Assembly: GCA_910574455.1 (NCBI GenBank)
Contig: CAJSYZ010000001.1
Location: 5,483,518 to 5,547,517, forward strand
Length of the DNA: 64,000 bases
DNA from: Trichaptum fuscoviolaceum
Lineage: Eukaryota > Basidiomycota > Agaricomycetes > Hymenochaetales > Trichaptaceae
Direction: 5' to 3'
Shown: piece after piece, positions 33,098-44,838 of the stretch
How the letters are laid out: each line of letters starts with the position of its first letter
How positions within the stretch are numbered: position 1 is the first letter of the stretch
Position numbers and translations under genes: made by a program
The notes under the pieces: generated by a model
Database searches by the model: none
Told to the model about the DNA's origin: nothing
Seen by the model: only the letters and a program-made list of their open reading frames with translations

Positions 33098-34040
33098 ATG
33101 TCTTCTAACATTGCTGGTTTAACAGTCGTCATTGTCAGCGGTTCCTCTGGGATTGGATACGGCGTCGCAAAAGCAGCCTTACTTCAGCATGCGGCTCACG
33201 TTACAATTGGCTCGTCGTCCAAAGTCAAAGTGGAAGATGCTCTCAAGCGCCTCAAGGCCGATGTCGCCAACGCTTCCGTGGGAGGGAAAACTTCGGGTGA
33301 CATGATTGATGCGAAAGACCGGCTTTGGTGAACGCGTTCTTTCACAAGGTCGGGGAGGTTGATCACTTGGTTTGGACGAGCGGAGACGGGACCACTTTTG
33401 CGGGCCAGGATCTGGAAGAGCAGAAGGGTGAGCTGCTTCAGCACTTGATTAGCAATCTTGTTATTGATACGTGCAAGCAGGGATTTTTGATGTGCGTTTT
33501 CGGGGAGTGGCTATCCAATTCGTAAAGAGGGTTCGGCGACACTCACAACAGGTAATGTCTTTCATATCTTATCCACTCCTTGTTAGTGAAACGTTTCTAG
33601 GAGCGATCCTTTTCAGACCACGACCAGGAGTAGCACTTGGAAGTGCCGGAGCCGGCGCAGTTGACTGATTCACGAGAGGATTAGCCGTCGATATGGCACC
33701 TATCCGTGTAAATTGTGTCTGCCCCGGTACTGTGAAAACTGAGATGGGCATTCCAAGAGTTAGTGAGATAATACACGCACCGAACGCTCAATTAGCTCTG
33801 GAATTCTCACCCGCCGGAGGCGCAACAGAGATTACTCGAGATGTTTTCTGAGGCATCTCCTGTCAAGCGCTTAGGTGACCCAGATGAGCTTGCAAAAACC
33901 TATACCTTCTTCATGAAGTGAGTCACCGCCATCTACTTGGATTGTATAGGTTATAAGCACTGACTAGCGACACTTAGATGCAAGTACAGTATATCACCGG
34001 ACAGAGAATTGAAGTGGACGGTGGTGCGAAGTATGTTTAA
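33098..34040 (+). pseudogene. SDR copy e, decayed (right arm)
   Basis: Partner of SDR-b. Exon 1 (33098-33427) is 330 nt, with a 1-nt deletion ending the frame at DRLW-stop. Exon 2 is shortened (FDVRFRGVAIQF, with the conserved Trp changed to Arg). Exon 3 carries an extra TGA (GAVD-stop-FTRG) not present in the left arm, and exon 5 has a 5-nt insertion. The remaining family landmarks (RPRPGVALGS, APIRVN, GQRIEVDGGAKYV in shifted frame) are clear. Confidence 0.85.
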
Positions 34041-35104
34041 CTTCTAGAACTTACTGTAAGAAAAAAAGGCAGTACTGTTTTGTTCGCGAAGCCACATAGT
34101 ATAAATATGCTGATTATTGATGAACGTTTGCCATGTTGACAATGCCGAAGCAACGATCTATTACCTGACCAGCGATTATCTGCCTCGATTTATCTTAGTT
34201 ATATAGCACCCTCGGGCCCAATAGGCGAACTAGGAAAATGAGTGCAATCAGATAACTAGTGATGTTTACCTTCTTTGCGAGTCAAATGTCACGTATTTTT
34301 CGACATATATGTTTAGCGACAAGAAGCAAGCTGGCCGAGTTAAAGAGACAGCCAGGCTTCTCAAAACACAATGTACCGTTCGATGGCGATTTGAGAGTTG
34401 TCAGGATTTGGTCAGTTAACCGCTGGAACGGCGTTGTTCCGGTATATAGTTCTTGGAGCCTCGAGAGAAGAACAGAGTAACAGGGCTGTAGCTCCCTAAT
34501 GCTCCTATTAGGAGCTATCAGATTTCTGAAGAAGACTTATTATGCCGAATGTCGGCAGAGTGAGTTTGCTATGTAGAAGGGCGAAGTGTGAAAAGACAAC
34601 CGTCGCGTCGCCAACGTGCCAGTGGCACGTGACCGTGTTTCAAAGTCCGCTCCACGTTGGGGACTTCCAACGACAGTTTTCAACTTGAACACTGAACACC
34701 AAACTTGCTTCCCGGACTACATTTTTACATCATCGCTTCAAGGCTTATTCATCTCCGCAAGCGCATATGTGACCGTATTGAGAGCTCACTTCGTCCCGTA
34801 AGCTTTTTCGTTTCTCAGAACATTCACATTCGCCCTTGAGAGCGCCCAAGTAGATGTTGTTGAGATATCAAATGTCAGTTTCAGTCCTTTCTGCCAACAT
34901 CCTAGAGCGCTTTCGCTGCATATCAGCTAGGAATCTTTCAATGGATATTAGAATCGTTAGGGATGGTGAATCAGCCTCGGGTTATATGTGAGTTTGCCTG
35001 CCAATATAGACCGCCGACATGTTCTCAAACAGACCAAGTTAACGGAGAATACGATATCACTTATTGCATTGGTGAGGATTCAAGCTATTTGCGTTTATCG
35101 ACCC
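34041..35104. other. non-coding block, right-arm copy
   Basis: Mirror of 9754-10833, lying between convergent SDR-e and SDR-f. It includes the CACGTG E-box core in CAGTGGCACGTGACCGTG (about 34620) and the hairpin at 34489-34517. No protein gene is recognised. Confidence 0.55.
34489..34517. other. hairpin-forming inverted repeat, right arm
   Basis: TAGCTCCCTAAT pairs with ATTAGGAGCTA across a 6-nt loop; counterpart of 10345-10373. Confidence 0.55.
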
Positions 35105-36077
35105 TTAGTGCCCATACTTGGCACCCCCCTCCACCTCGAGCCTCTGCCCGGTGATGTACTTGCATCTAAGACCGGTTAGTCAGTCCACAAAGTCTACAGC
35201 ATGTGCGCGAACTCACTTCATAAGGAACAGATAGGCTTCGGCGATCTCATCTGCGTCCGCGACGTGCTTCACGAGCAGCGATTTCTCCATCTCGCTGAAT
35301 CTCTGTGCGACTATCTCTGCTGGGAGCGTTTCCCAGAGCTGTAGCATACGCGGTGAGTGCACACAGAACATGGATCGACATTTGGGTAACTTACCTCGGT
35401 TTTGACGGAGCCGGGGGCCACGGTATTCACGCGGATGGGAGCCATGTCCACAGCCAGGCCGCGCGAGATGCCGTCGACGGCGCCAAAAGTCGCGCTGGCG
35501 ATGGACCACCCGGGAGGGGGTGTCAGTAGTGCCATTCCTATCATGATGCGGCTATCAGAAAAAGACAGAGCGAACAAGAAGAGTGGGCGCCTCACCGGTG
35601 GTGAATGTCACAGAACCTTCCTTACGAAACTTTGCAACCTTCGCTGCAGTGACCGCGCCCCAGAATCGCACATCAAACATCTCTGTCAACGAAATTCGTG
35701 AGGGTCAAATCACGACCTTAAGTGCGTAGTGCGGAGGATGACTCACCTCTGCCGTCCTCTAGGCCTTTCTCTCCAAAGCGTGGCGGTGGTCCACATGTCC
35801 ATACGAGATGGTCGATCTCGCCGAGCTTCTCAAAGAACGCCTTGATGGAATCTGAGTCACTTGCGTCGATAACTTTGCCCGAAACCGTGCCCGGAGCCGC
35901 AGAGCTCGCTGTGACGGCTTGGAGGCGCTTCACCGCGCCCTTGACCTTCTCTTCAGACGAAGAGCCGATTATAACGCGAGCAGCGTGCTGAAGCAGCGAT
36001 GCCTTTGCAACACCATAACCTATCCCGGAGGAACCGCCGACGACAACGACTGTTTGGCCTGCAAGATTGGAAGACAT
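35105..36077 (-). CDS. SDR family oxidoreductase copy f, intact
   Basis: Exons 36077-35747, 35682-35596, 35537-35395, 35338-35217 and 35165-35105 (331, 87, 143, 122, 61 nt) join in frame to 247 residues. It has VVVVGGSSGIGYGVAKASL, DHLVWTCGP, EMFDVRFWGAVTAAKVAKFR, GSVTFTTG, then TPPPGWSIASATFGAVDG in place of a YxxxK motif, APIRVNTVAPGSVKTE, and the end KYITGQRLEVEGGAKYGH. It is the working partner of the left-arm pseudogene SDR-a. A TATA-like TTATAAG lies at 36139-36145, about 61 nt before the ATG, and a TATAAAA (minus strand) at 36176-36170. Confidence 0.9.
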
Positions 36078-36489
36078 GTGGAAAGTGGTGAGATGGTAAA
36101 GTTCCCGCGCTTGGCGTCCTCAACGATCCTGTGGACCTCTTATAAGCGGTCCCGGCCACCTCAAGATGTCTTTTATACTGTACGAGCAAGAGTATTTGAA
36201 CATTTCCCATCTCGGACTTACAAATCGGATCCGTAATCGCGTCGAGTGGCTTTGTAAGACACGCCAGCTAGATGCTCATCGGCGTCGATACCAACGCCCT
36301 TGATCAGCCTGCTTTTATCGCCTATATCCGGATTAAAGTGGAAAGTGAGCGTATAGTTATATTGCAGCATCGCAAGCCATTTCATTGATATAGCGGATGC
36401 GTGAAGGAGAACCGTGATTAGTGGATCGTATTCGAGCCGTGGCCCGCGTGAGGCGCAACGGCCTCCAGCTATACGATCCTAGTAAGCTT

Positions 36490-36950
36490 CTCAAGACATA
36501 ACGTACCTTTGGTCGGCGATCTGAGAATTGTTAGGATTTGGTAGGTTAACCGCTTAAAGGGTAGCTAGTTCTTTGAGACGCGAGAGGAGACAGGATGACA
36601 AGGCTGCATCTCCTAAAGGCCCCTCTTAATAATGAATAAAATGCCGCAAAAGATCTACTACGCTGAATGTCGCCAGAGTGAGTTGCTAAATAGAAGGGTG
36701 GAGACTCAGGAGAGTGAAGACAACCGCGACGCGACGCGTGGCAGCACGTGCCTTCCACCGGCACGGCCACTTCCGGCAGCCTCAGGCTGAGTAAATGCCA
36801 GTGGCACGTGACTGTGATTAAAAGTCCGCTTTTTATTGAACTACAACTTGGACGACAGTTTTAAACATCAAACACCACCAATTGCTTCCGGACTATATCT
36901 GTATGTCATTGCTTCAAGGCTTGCTCACCCTCGCAGTAAACTATAACATA
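36490..36950 (+). repeat. third copy of the CACGTG-containing non-coding block
   Basis: A direct repeat of about 34355-34800, about 2.15 kb away and just outside the right arm. Shared landmarks in order are GCTTCTCAA, AGGATTTGGT, GAATGTCG(G/C)CAGAGTGAGTT, GCCAGTGGCACGTGAC, AAAGTCCGCT and TTGCTTCAAGGCTT. It has two CACGTG cores (GCAGCACGTGCC and GGCACGTGAC). Confidence 0.7.
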
Positions 36951-37698
36951 CCTGAGTGTCGCTAGATGCTCTCCTAACTTTGCAACCCTAAGGAAGATAT
37001 CAGCGGATGGAAGGCAAACCACAGGAAAGTGCCACCGGCCATAGATCTCACTCAAGTTCTTGCTAATGTCTCATGATTAGATAGTCCTGCGATTATAATT
37101 TCGATTAAAAATTATAAACTCTCATCTTGTACGTGTTGAAAATCTTGCGAGGCGTCGCTTTACTGACGTTACTTTTGTCTCAGGACAACATGATCCCAGG
37201 ACTGCAAGCGGTCCACCAGCGACCTGAGACATTGTATTCAGGGGTCCTTGTGGACATCTGGAGAGTGAATAGACTCCCACAGGCCTTTGCGAAATTATTT
37301 TATAATAATTTCGATCTCGACTGTCTGGTGTCGGTTAAGAACCGGCTGTTCTGAGTATCGCTAAACTGCCAACTATCAAGTTCTTTATGATATCTTCAAA
37401 AGTACTTTCACATTGCAAAGAATGCTCCCTTCTGATGTCAATAATACTGGAAGACTGCTAGTGTCACACCCTTTGGGTCGCAGGGTGATCGAGCACTTGC
37501 GCATAGCGATGTTTCGGCTCGCCTGTGAAAGGGTTTTCAGTTTCACCCGCCCCTCCCTTTGCCCACCAATTAAAGTGTCGGAAAGAGTGCGCGGGTCTGG
37601 AGCTCCTGACGGATACTTAGCGGATAGCCCGGACTATCGCTGGCTAGTGCGGGATAGGAGCAGAAGACCATCTTGAGACAACGACGCTCGCACTGTCC

Positions 37699-37704
37699 TA
37701 TAAG
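37699..37704 (+). promoter_or_regulatory. TATA-like box of the 37819 gene
   Basis: CCTATAAGTT lies about 115 nt upstream of the ATG, followed by a pyrimidine-rich leader (TCCCCTTCTCTC). Confidence 0.5.
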
Positions 37705-37818
37705 TTATGTATTTGCTTTTCCTGTCCCCGTTCCTTCTTCTAGTTCCCCTTCTCTCTAAGGTGTCTGCGTATCTCCTCACAGTCAGTCCTCCGTCGACGA
37801 ACTCGCCTTACGATCATC

Positions 37819-39133
37819 ATGAAGTTCCTCCAAGGCCAACTTCTTCCTCTTGCCATCGTCGCTTGCGCTCTCGTACCGCAGTCTCTTGCAATTGCAGCAC
37901 CAAAGCCGGATGACTCGAGCTCGATCTCAGGATCTGTGTTTGCGAAGTACTTGAAGTTTAGGCGTCAAGATACAACGACGACACCTTGTCCTCCTCCTGA
38001 AGAAACAGAAACAGTGATCTTGTTCTCCACGGTTCAGGCAACCACCTGTGGTACGCATGAACTTTCCTTCATCTCAAAGTGAAATAATAACAATTTTACT
38101 AGGTGTCTCAACTACGGATACGACAGACACGTCTGCGCCCACTGACACGACCGACACGTCTGCGCCTACTGATACCACCGATACCACTGATACCGCCACG
38201 TCGACTGACACTACCGTCACATCTGCTCCCACAGACACTACGGATACTTCCTCGTCAACAGACACAACAGACACGACCGCCCCAACTGATACGACAGACA
38301 CTACGACTTCAACGGACACGACTGACACGTCTGCGCCTACGGATACTACGTCGACGGAAACCACAGACACCGACACAACTGATACGTCTACTCCTACGGA
38401 CACTAACACCACCGACACAGTCACAGACACCGTTACCTCGACAGATTCTACCGATACCTCTGCACCTACTGATACGACTACGACGGACACGACTGATACG
38501 TCGACCGACACCACAGATACGACCACGTCGACGGATACTACTGACACTACCGATACTACGACTACAACTGACACAACTGACACGTCTACGCCGACAGATA
38601 CTACGGACACTGATACGTCGACCGACACGGATACGACTACATCGACTGACACAACGGACAATACCGACACGACTACGTCGACTGACACGACTGATACCTC
38701 TTCACCCACCGACACCGACACCACCGATACTGTTACAGAAACCGAAACGTCGACAGATACTACCGATACCGATACGTCTGAGCCCACTGATACTGTGACT
38801 GAAACCGAGACTGTGGTCGAGACTGACTCTGATACCACAACGACAGAGACCGATGTCGAGACGAGTGTTGTGACTGAATCGGCATCGACGACGGATTCGA
38901 CGACGGAAATCGTGACCGAGTCAGGCACTACGACGACCGAAGTTTCGACGACAACGGAGACATCGACTTCGACCTCATCCGTCGACGGTACAACAACGAC
39001 TGAGTCTGTTGTAGAGACGACGACAGTGACTGAATCGGCCTCAACGACCACGTCTACGCAAACCGTACAGCAAACTGTGACCCAGTCAGATGTGACATCG
39101 ACAGAGACGACAACCGAGACAGTGTCCGCATAA
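37819..39133 (+). CDS. secreted Thr/Asp-repeat mucin-like protein, copy 1
   Basis: Exons 37819-38050 and 38103-39133 (intron GTACGC...CTAG, 52 nt) join to 420 residues. Residues 1-25 form a signal peptide (MKFLQGQLLPLAIVACALVP). A dibasic site (FRRQD, about residue 50) fits KEX2 cleavage. A short Cys-bearing segment ends TTC at the intron. Then come about 230 residues of TDTTDTS(A/T)PTDTTDT-like repeats, passing into TETxVET and TTTESV repeats. This composition predicts heavy O-glycosylation, so it is probably a cell-wall or extracellular mucin; no GPI signal is seen at the C-terminus (TETVSA). The repeat codons vary (ACG, ACA, ACT, ACC) far more than the amino acids. Paralogue at 40698. Confidence 0.88.
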
Positions 39134-40599
39134 AACGTTTTTAGCTAGATTTACTTCTCCTTTCTAACCGTTATGACTCATTATGAAGGCGTTGGAATAG
39201 ATATGGATATAAACTAAAACAACCTTTTGATTCGGAATAAAACGGACATTACTCCATCATTGTCATGCTCGGGATCTTCTGTAATTTCATTAAGCTGAAA
39301 ATTCGAGTTCAAACTATCTATTGCATACTGGTAAATACAGGCAATTGATATTCAACGCCCAGAATACCTCTGGATTCAACTTGCAACTCTATTAGACTGA
39401 GGCGAGCACTGTGTAGTAACCTCTGTCTTCGGTGCAATAATCATGTATTTGGGATGCACTCCCTCCAGAAATACCTATGTGTAATACTCTAATTGAAATT
39501 CCTCACCTGATGTAAGCTTGACGACTAGTATCATCGATCTTTCTGCTATATGAAGCGACGGGAATGCACATCTACGTGCCAGGCTACTTGCAAGACGCAG
39601 ATAAGAAAACAAATTCCTATCCACTTCAAAGCATAGAATATAGAGAACACTGTATATCATATGTGATATGCCTAAAATAGTGATTGTTTCGTAGTAATTC
39701 TAAGACTGGATTTGGTAGCTCATTCTCTTACATATATTATGAAGGAGGATAATGTTCAAGCCGAAGGCCAGGAGATACAGCATGCACCTTTGCCAGTGCA
39801 ACTCTATTCATATTTATGCGAAGGGCGTGAAAACATTGCTCAGATATAGTAAATACTTGCAGTTTTTTTTTCCTGCGGCGGAGAAGATAAGTTTATCTAT
39901 AAATACATCTTAGAGGTGTACATCTTGAATCTCCCATTCATATTGATATCTAATTCCCGTGAAAAGGCACTGGCAGAGAAAAGACAAAAAATCGACTTAG
40001 CCTGAGGCTGGCTTTCTCGGTAAATGCCGGCGGTGACTCAACTTGAACAAGAAGTACCCGTCAAGACAACGTCAGCATTCGACTTCCCAGTTCTTGCTCT
40101 TCGCTGAGTCTTCAATTCTAAGGACGCTTAATGTACCTGAAGAACTCGACTCGCAAAGCCCTTCCTCATACTTACGAATTATAGAATTATCTGAGCAAAT
40201 GGGTTTTACTCACGCAGCCAAAACTAAAATCACCACTTGGCGTGCGTCGTTTCAATTCACCAATCTATCTTTCTGCGTGCGATCGCACGCAGATGCTGGA
40301 TGATTCAACTTATTGAAGGAAAGAACCAGCAGATGCTGTACTGGATCACCTAGAAGGGCCTCGATACCTTTCTGGTTCGGATAGATCGAGTGGAGGATAC
40401 CTCAGATGTGTCGGAAGACCTGTCATGTCTTTGATACCCCTCTGAACCACCGAAACAATCCGATTCGAGTTCCTTTAGCAAGCGGGAATATCTGGTTCTG
40501 GTCGGGTGCTCTATGGTCTTGTGCGCGTCGCGGGTGAAGTATATGAAGTTTAGGAGAGGGGGTCGGATGCTTCACTTGCTGGTCTCAAGCAGTCGCTTC
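39134..40599. other. intergenic between the two mucin-like genes
   Basis: AT-rich, no recognised gene. A stretch near 40525-40560 (GTGAAGTATATGAAGTTTAGG) resembles the KYLKFR coding part of the upstream paralogue, perhaps a leftover from their duplication. Confidence 0.4.
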
Positions 40600-40606
40600 T
40601 ATAAAA
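40600..40606 (+). promoter_or_regulatory. TATA box of the 40698 gene
   Basis: TTCTATAAAACC, 92-98 nt upstream of the ATG, followed by a pyrimidine-rich stretch (ACTCCCCTCC). Confidence 0.65.
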
Positions 40607-40697
40607 CCTACGTTCGCCCATTCCACATTTACTCCCCTCCGTCTGTTTCATCCCGTATCTCTGCTCGTTCCTTTCCCGAAAACGCATCACGGCCATC

Positions 40698-43531
40698 ATG
40701 AAGTTTCTTCAAGGCCAACTGCTCTCTTACACGATTCTTGCTTGTGCCCTTGCACCGCAGGCTCTTGCGTTAGCAGCGCCCAAGCCTGTCCAGTACCAGA
40801 CCCCGGCGCGTCGCAATGTGTTCAGGAACATCTTTGGTCGTCAGGATACCACCACTACGGATACGGACTCGGCTCAGACTTGTCCCACCAAGACTACGGT
40901 GTATTCGGTATCGATGATCACAGAGGACTGCACTAGTAAGTTGCTATACATGTATTAGGTTCAAGATCTAATCTGCTCGCATATCTGTTCAGGTACTACA
41001 GACACTACTGATACATCGACGCCGACGGATACCTCCGACACGACGTCTGCTACTGACACCACCGATTCCACCACGTCGACGGACACCACCGATACGGACT
41101 CAGCGACAGATACTACGGACTCAACGACGTCTACAGATACTACAGATACGTCTGCGCCGACTGACACTACGTCGACTGACACTACGGACACGTCTGATAC
41201 GACGACGACGGATACCTCAGACACGTCTACACCCACAGATACGACGACAGATACGACGGATACTACTGATTCTACAACGTCGACAGACACGACCGACACG
41301 TCTACTCCTACGGACACAGACACCACCGACACAACTACTCCTACGGACACAGACACCACCGACACGTCTACGCCCACCGATACGTCGACGGATACCACAG
41401 ATACTACAGACACCACGACGTCGACGGACACCTCAGACACCTCTTCTCCTACCGACACGGATACGACAGATACATCCTCCGCTACCGATACGGACACCAC
41501 AGATACGTCTACTCCTACCGATACGGATACGACGGATACATCTACGCCTACGGATACCACAGACACTACAACGTCGACGGACACCACAGATACATCTGCT
41601 CCTACCGACACGGATACGACAGATACATCCTCTCCTACCGATACGGATACCACTGACACGTCCACACCTACCGATACGGACACAGACTCATCGACAGATA
41701 CTACTGACACGACCACGTCGACGGACACCACGGATACGACTACGCCTACGGACACGACAGACACGACAACGACTACCGATACTACAGACACGGTCTCGTC
41801 GACTGATACCTCTACGGATACTGACACCACCGACACATCTTCTCCTACGGATACTGAGACCACCGATACGTCTACTCCTACGGATACTGATACCACCGAT
41901 ACGTCTACTCCTACGGACACTGACACCACCGATACGTCTGCACCCACAGACACGTCGACGGATTCCACGGATACTACTGACTCTACATCGTCGACGGACA
42001 CCACGGACACTTCTGCTCCTACGGACACGGACACCACTGATACGTCCACTCCCACCGATACGACGACAACGGATACAACAGATACAACAGACACCACGAC
42101 GTCGACGGATACTACTGATACATCCGCTCCTACCGATACGGACACTACAGACACATCCACATCTACCGATACGGATACCACAGATACATCCACTCCAACC
42201 GATACGGACACCACAGATACATCTTCCCCTACCGATACGGATTCGACGGATACGTCTACGCCAACAGATACTACCGACACATCCGCGCCGACTGATACGA
42301 CCGATACGACCTCGCCTACTGACACTACGGACACTACTACGTCGACGGACACTACGGATACATCTGAGCCTACTGATACTACGACGGACACGACGGATAC
42401 GACGGATACGTCTGCACCGACAGACACGTCGACGGACACTACGGATACCACAGATACAACAACTTCGACCGACTCCACTGACACGTCTACGCCAACAGAC
42501 ACGTCAACAGATACGACCGATACGACCGATACGTCTACTCCTACGGACACTGACACCACGACGACGGATACTACGGACACATCTGCGCCCACAGACACGT
42601 CCACGGATACTACAGACACAACCGGTACGTTTACTACTTCGGAGTCACATCTGTACTTACTAACTTTCCTGTAGATTCTACGGATACGTCTACGCCGACT
42701 GATACATCGACAGACACCACGGACACGTCTTCACCCACTGAAACGTCGACGGATACCACAGACACTACCGACTCAACGACGTCGACAGACACAACCGATA
42801 CGTTCACTCCTACTGACACTACTGACACGGACTCCTCGACCACAACTGTCAGCACCGACTCTACCGCTTCCACAACTAGCACACCTCAGTCCACAGTGAC
42901 TAGCACATCGGTTGTTACTGGTACCACTACCGTTACATCGACGTCGACGGTTGTTGCGACCACGACGAGGCCTCATGTAACTGTTACAGCGACGCGCACA
43001 CTCAGCGGGAGTCAAGTGACCGCTCATACTACCTCCACGTCTATCTCGACGATCACTGCGGCGCCTACAACACAAACATTCACAAGCACACAGACTGCAG
43101 CGCCTGTGACAGTGACCTCGATGGCAACATTCACGCAGACTGTTGTGCAGACTGTTACGGGTCCCCCGGTGACGACGACAGTGACATCTACTCAATATCA
43201 GACGATTACGGCTCCGCCAGTGACGGAGACTGCAACTGAGACAGACTATATCACACTCCCCGCGTCAACCACGACTGAGACGGTTGAAGTGGACGTGACT
43301 GTCACCCCCACATCGACGGTAGTAGTCACCCAAACAACAACTGAAGTAGACTATGTCACGGTTACCTCTACCAGCACCTCCGACGATAGCACTCCAACCA
43401 GCACCGATGATAGCTCTTCATCAAGCACTGACGATAGTACCCCCTCAAGTACCGACGATAGTACACCAACAAGCACCGATGATGGTTCCCCAACAAGCAC
43501 CGACGATGGTACTCCAACAACATCGTCTTAA
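40698..43531 (+). CDS. secreted Thr/Asp-repeat mucin-like protein, copy 2
   Basis: Exons 40698-40935, 40993-42624 and 42675-43531 (introns 57 and 50 nt) give exactly 908 residues. The signal peptide (MKFLQGQLLSYTILACALAP) and the dibasic cleavage region (NIFGRQDTTTT) closely match the paralogue at 37819. Exon 2 is an unbroken run of more than 500 residues of TDTTDTSTPTDT-like repeats. The C-terminal 250 residues change to TVTSTSTVV, APPVTETATETDY and VDYVTVTS types, ending in a DDSTPTSTDD array with no GPI signal. Regular acidic spacing and Thr density suggest an O-glycosylated, possibly Ca-binding extracellular matrix protein. Both introns lie in phase 1, preserving the repeat frame. Confidence 0.88.
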
Positions 43532-44838
43532 ATTGACGGCTAAGGACAACTTTTATTTCACATCACGACGTTACGAGTCCTTACGATGTATTACAAATAG
43601 ATTGAGAGACACAAAATTCCAGCTTATTCGCTTTCATCTGTAAATTTAACCCTTGATTGTGCGACGTTTCACATATGTCTTTAGATAAAGCTCCTGACTT
43701 GGTATAAAACATTGTCTCTAAATGTCCAATCAGAGATCGGAAAAAAAGTAGGAGATATGAGTATGGATGAGCGTTAAACATTTCCTTAGGTTTGTAAGTG
43801 AAAGCGACAGATTACGATTTATTTCTTGAATACTTACAGAAAGTTGGCAATGGAATTTTGGAATTCTTCTTTGCCCACTAGCCTTGGTCCTGCTCGCTAT
43901 GACAAATATGAGCATTTTCTGTTCGATTTCCCTGTTTCAATTTGGTGATTGGCTCTTGCTCCAGTAAGCGTGTACAGAATTTCTATAGCTGTGTTCGCAG
44001 TATGGAAAGGGTTAACACTAGATCGGACTCGAATTTCTGCTCACGAAAGTTGACTTCTGTTATCGAGAATAGAAGAGAAGGCTTCCGAGAAGGAAATGAC
44101 TATGGCTCCGTACCGTACCGTACCGTACCGAATACGCACACGGCCGTATTTATTTGCCCCTTAATACGGGTACGGGCCATAACGAAAGTTGCGAGCGTCA
44201 TACGTTACGGGAAGGCCGCATTCGGTTTTACGGGCAATACGAATACATAAACAAGCAGAAAAAGATAGTAAAAGGGTGAGGTCCGGGACTGCTAAACTAT
44301 TGGGTGTCGAGACTTACACATTTTATCTTGATCCGAGCATCCTCCGTCTTCTTCAAGGGGCTCGCCAATGTCACGAGCTGCGTTGCGCACTTTGCAACCG
44401 ACACGTAGCGCCCAGACGTGTGATGGCGCGCACAATCGTTCCCATCTGCTCGAAGGGCTTATACGCAGCTATGTCCCAGCGTGCGGTGCCGATGTCGGGA
44501 GTTGTGACGTCGATAGACGGTCGGGTGTCGAGTTGGCCATCTATTGGGATGAAATGCAGTTATAAGTTACTCAATGAGTAGCACAACAACAGCCGGACAC
44601 ATACCATGCGTTCCGCCCATTCGTATTATAGCAGGCACCTCAGCTCATAAGATGCATCGTATTCTGTCATTACAGTGTATCCGATTCATTTCCTTATTTG
44701 GAGTTGTATCCGATACAATCATGTGCATTCATTAAATATTTATCTCAACCAGCTCATTGGCTGGTGCACGTCTGAAGTCGAATATAATGATATATTTAAG
44801 ATATACAAGTACATAGTTACAGCCTTACAGGAATCTAG
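43532..44838. other. intergenic, no recognised gene
   Basis: Contains a short CCGTA pentanucleotide tandem at about 44109-44130. Short open frames are unconvincing. Confidence 0.4.

Larger units (their letters stand above)
26085..36265 (-). repeat. right arm of the large inverted duplication
   Basis: Mirror image of 8553-16080 but about 2.8 kb longer. The extra DNA is in two places: about 28630-29420 (SDR relic g) and about 29655-31757 (SDR-d, the divergent promoter and the 5' half of SDR-c). The left-arm relic SDR-h shows that the second difference is left-arm loss. The outer edge is near CTTACAAAGCCACTCGACGCG (minus strand, about 36255). Confidence 0.9.
36266..37818. other. intergenic with third copy of the arm non-coding block
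   Basis: No gene is recognised. It contains the repeat at 36490-36950 and the promoter of the secreted Thr-rich gene at 37819. Confidence 0.45.

Noticed and set aside
8553..36265. The possibility that the inverted duplication is an assembly artefact
   Set aside because: The arms differ by about 6% in F-box protein sequence, by two large deletions and by independent lesions in SDR copies; an artefact would give identical arms.
38074..39051. A 325-codon minus-strand Val/Ser frame opposite the 37819 gene
   Set aside because: Same repeat shadow as above.
40961..42619. A 552-codon minus-strand frame of Val/Ser repeats opposite the large mucin-like gene
   Set aside because: It is the complement of ACN-GAY repeats, which reads as Val-Ser-Val in that frame; no start context or domain. 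The plus strand has a signal peptide and clean introns.
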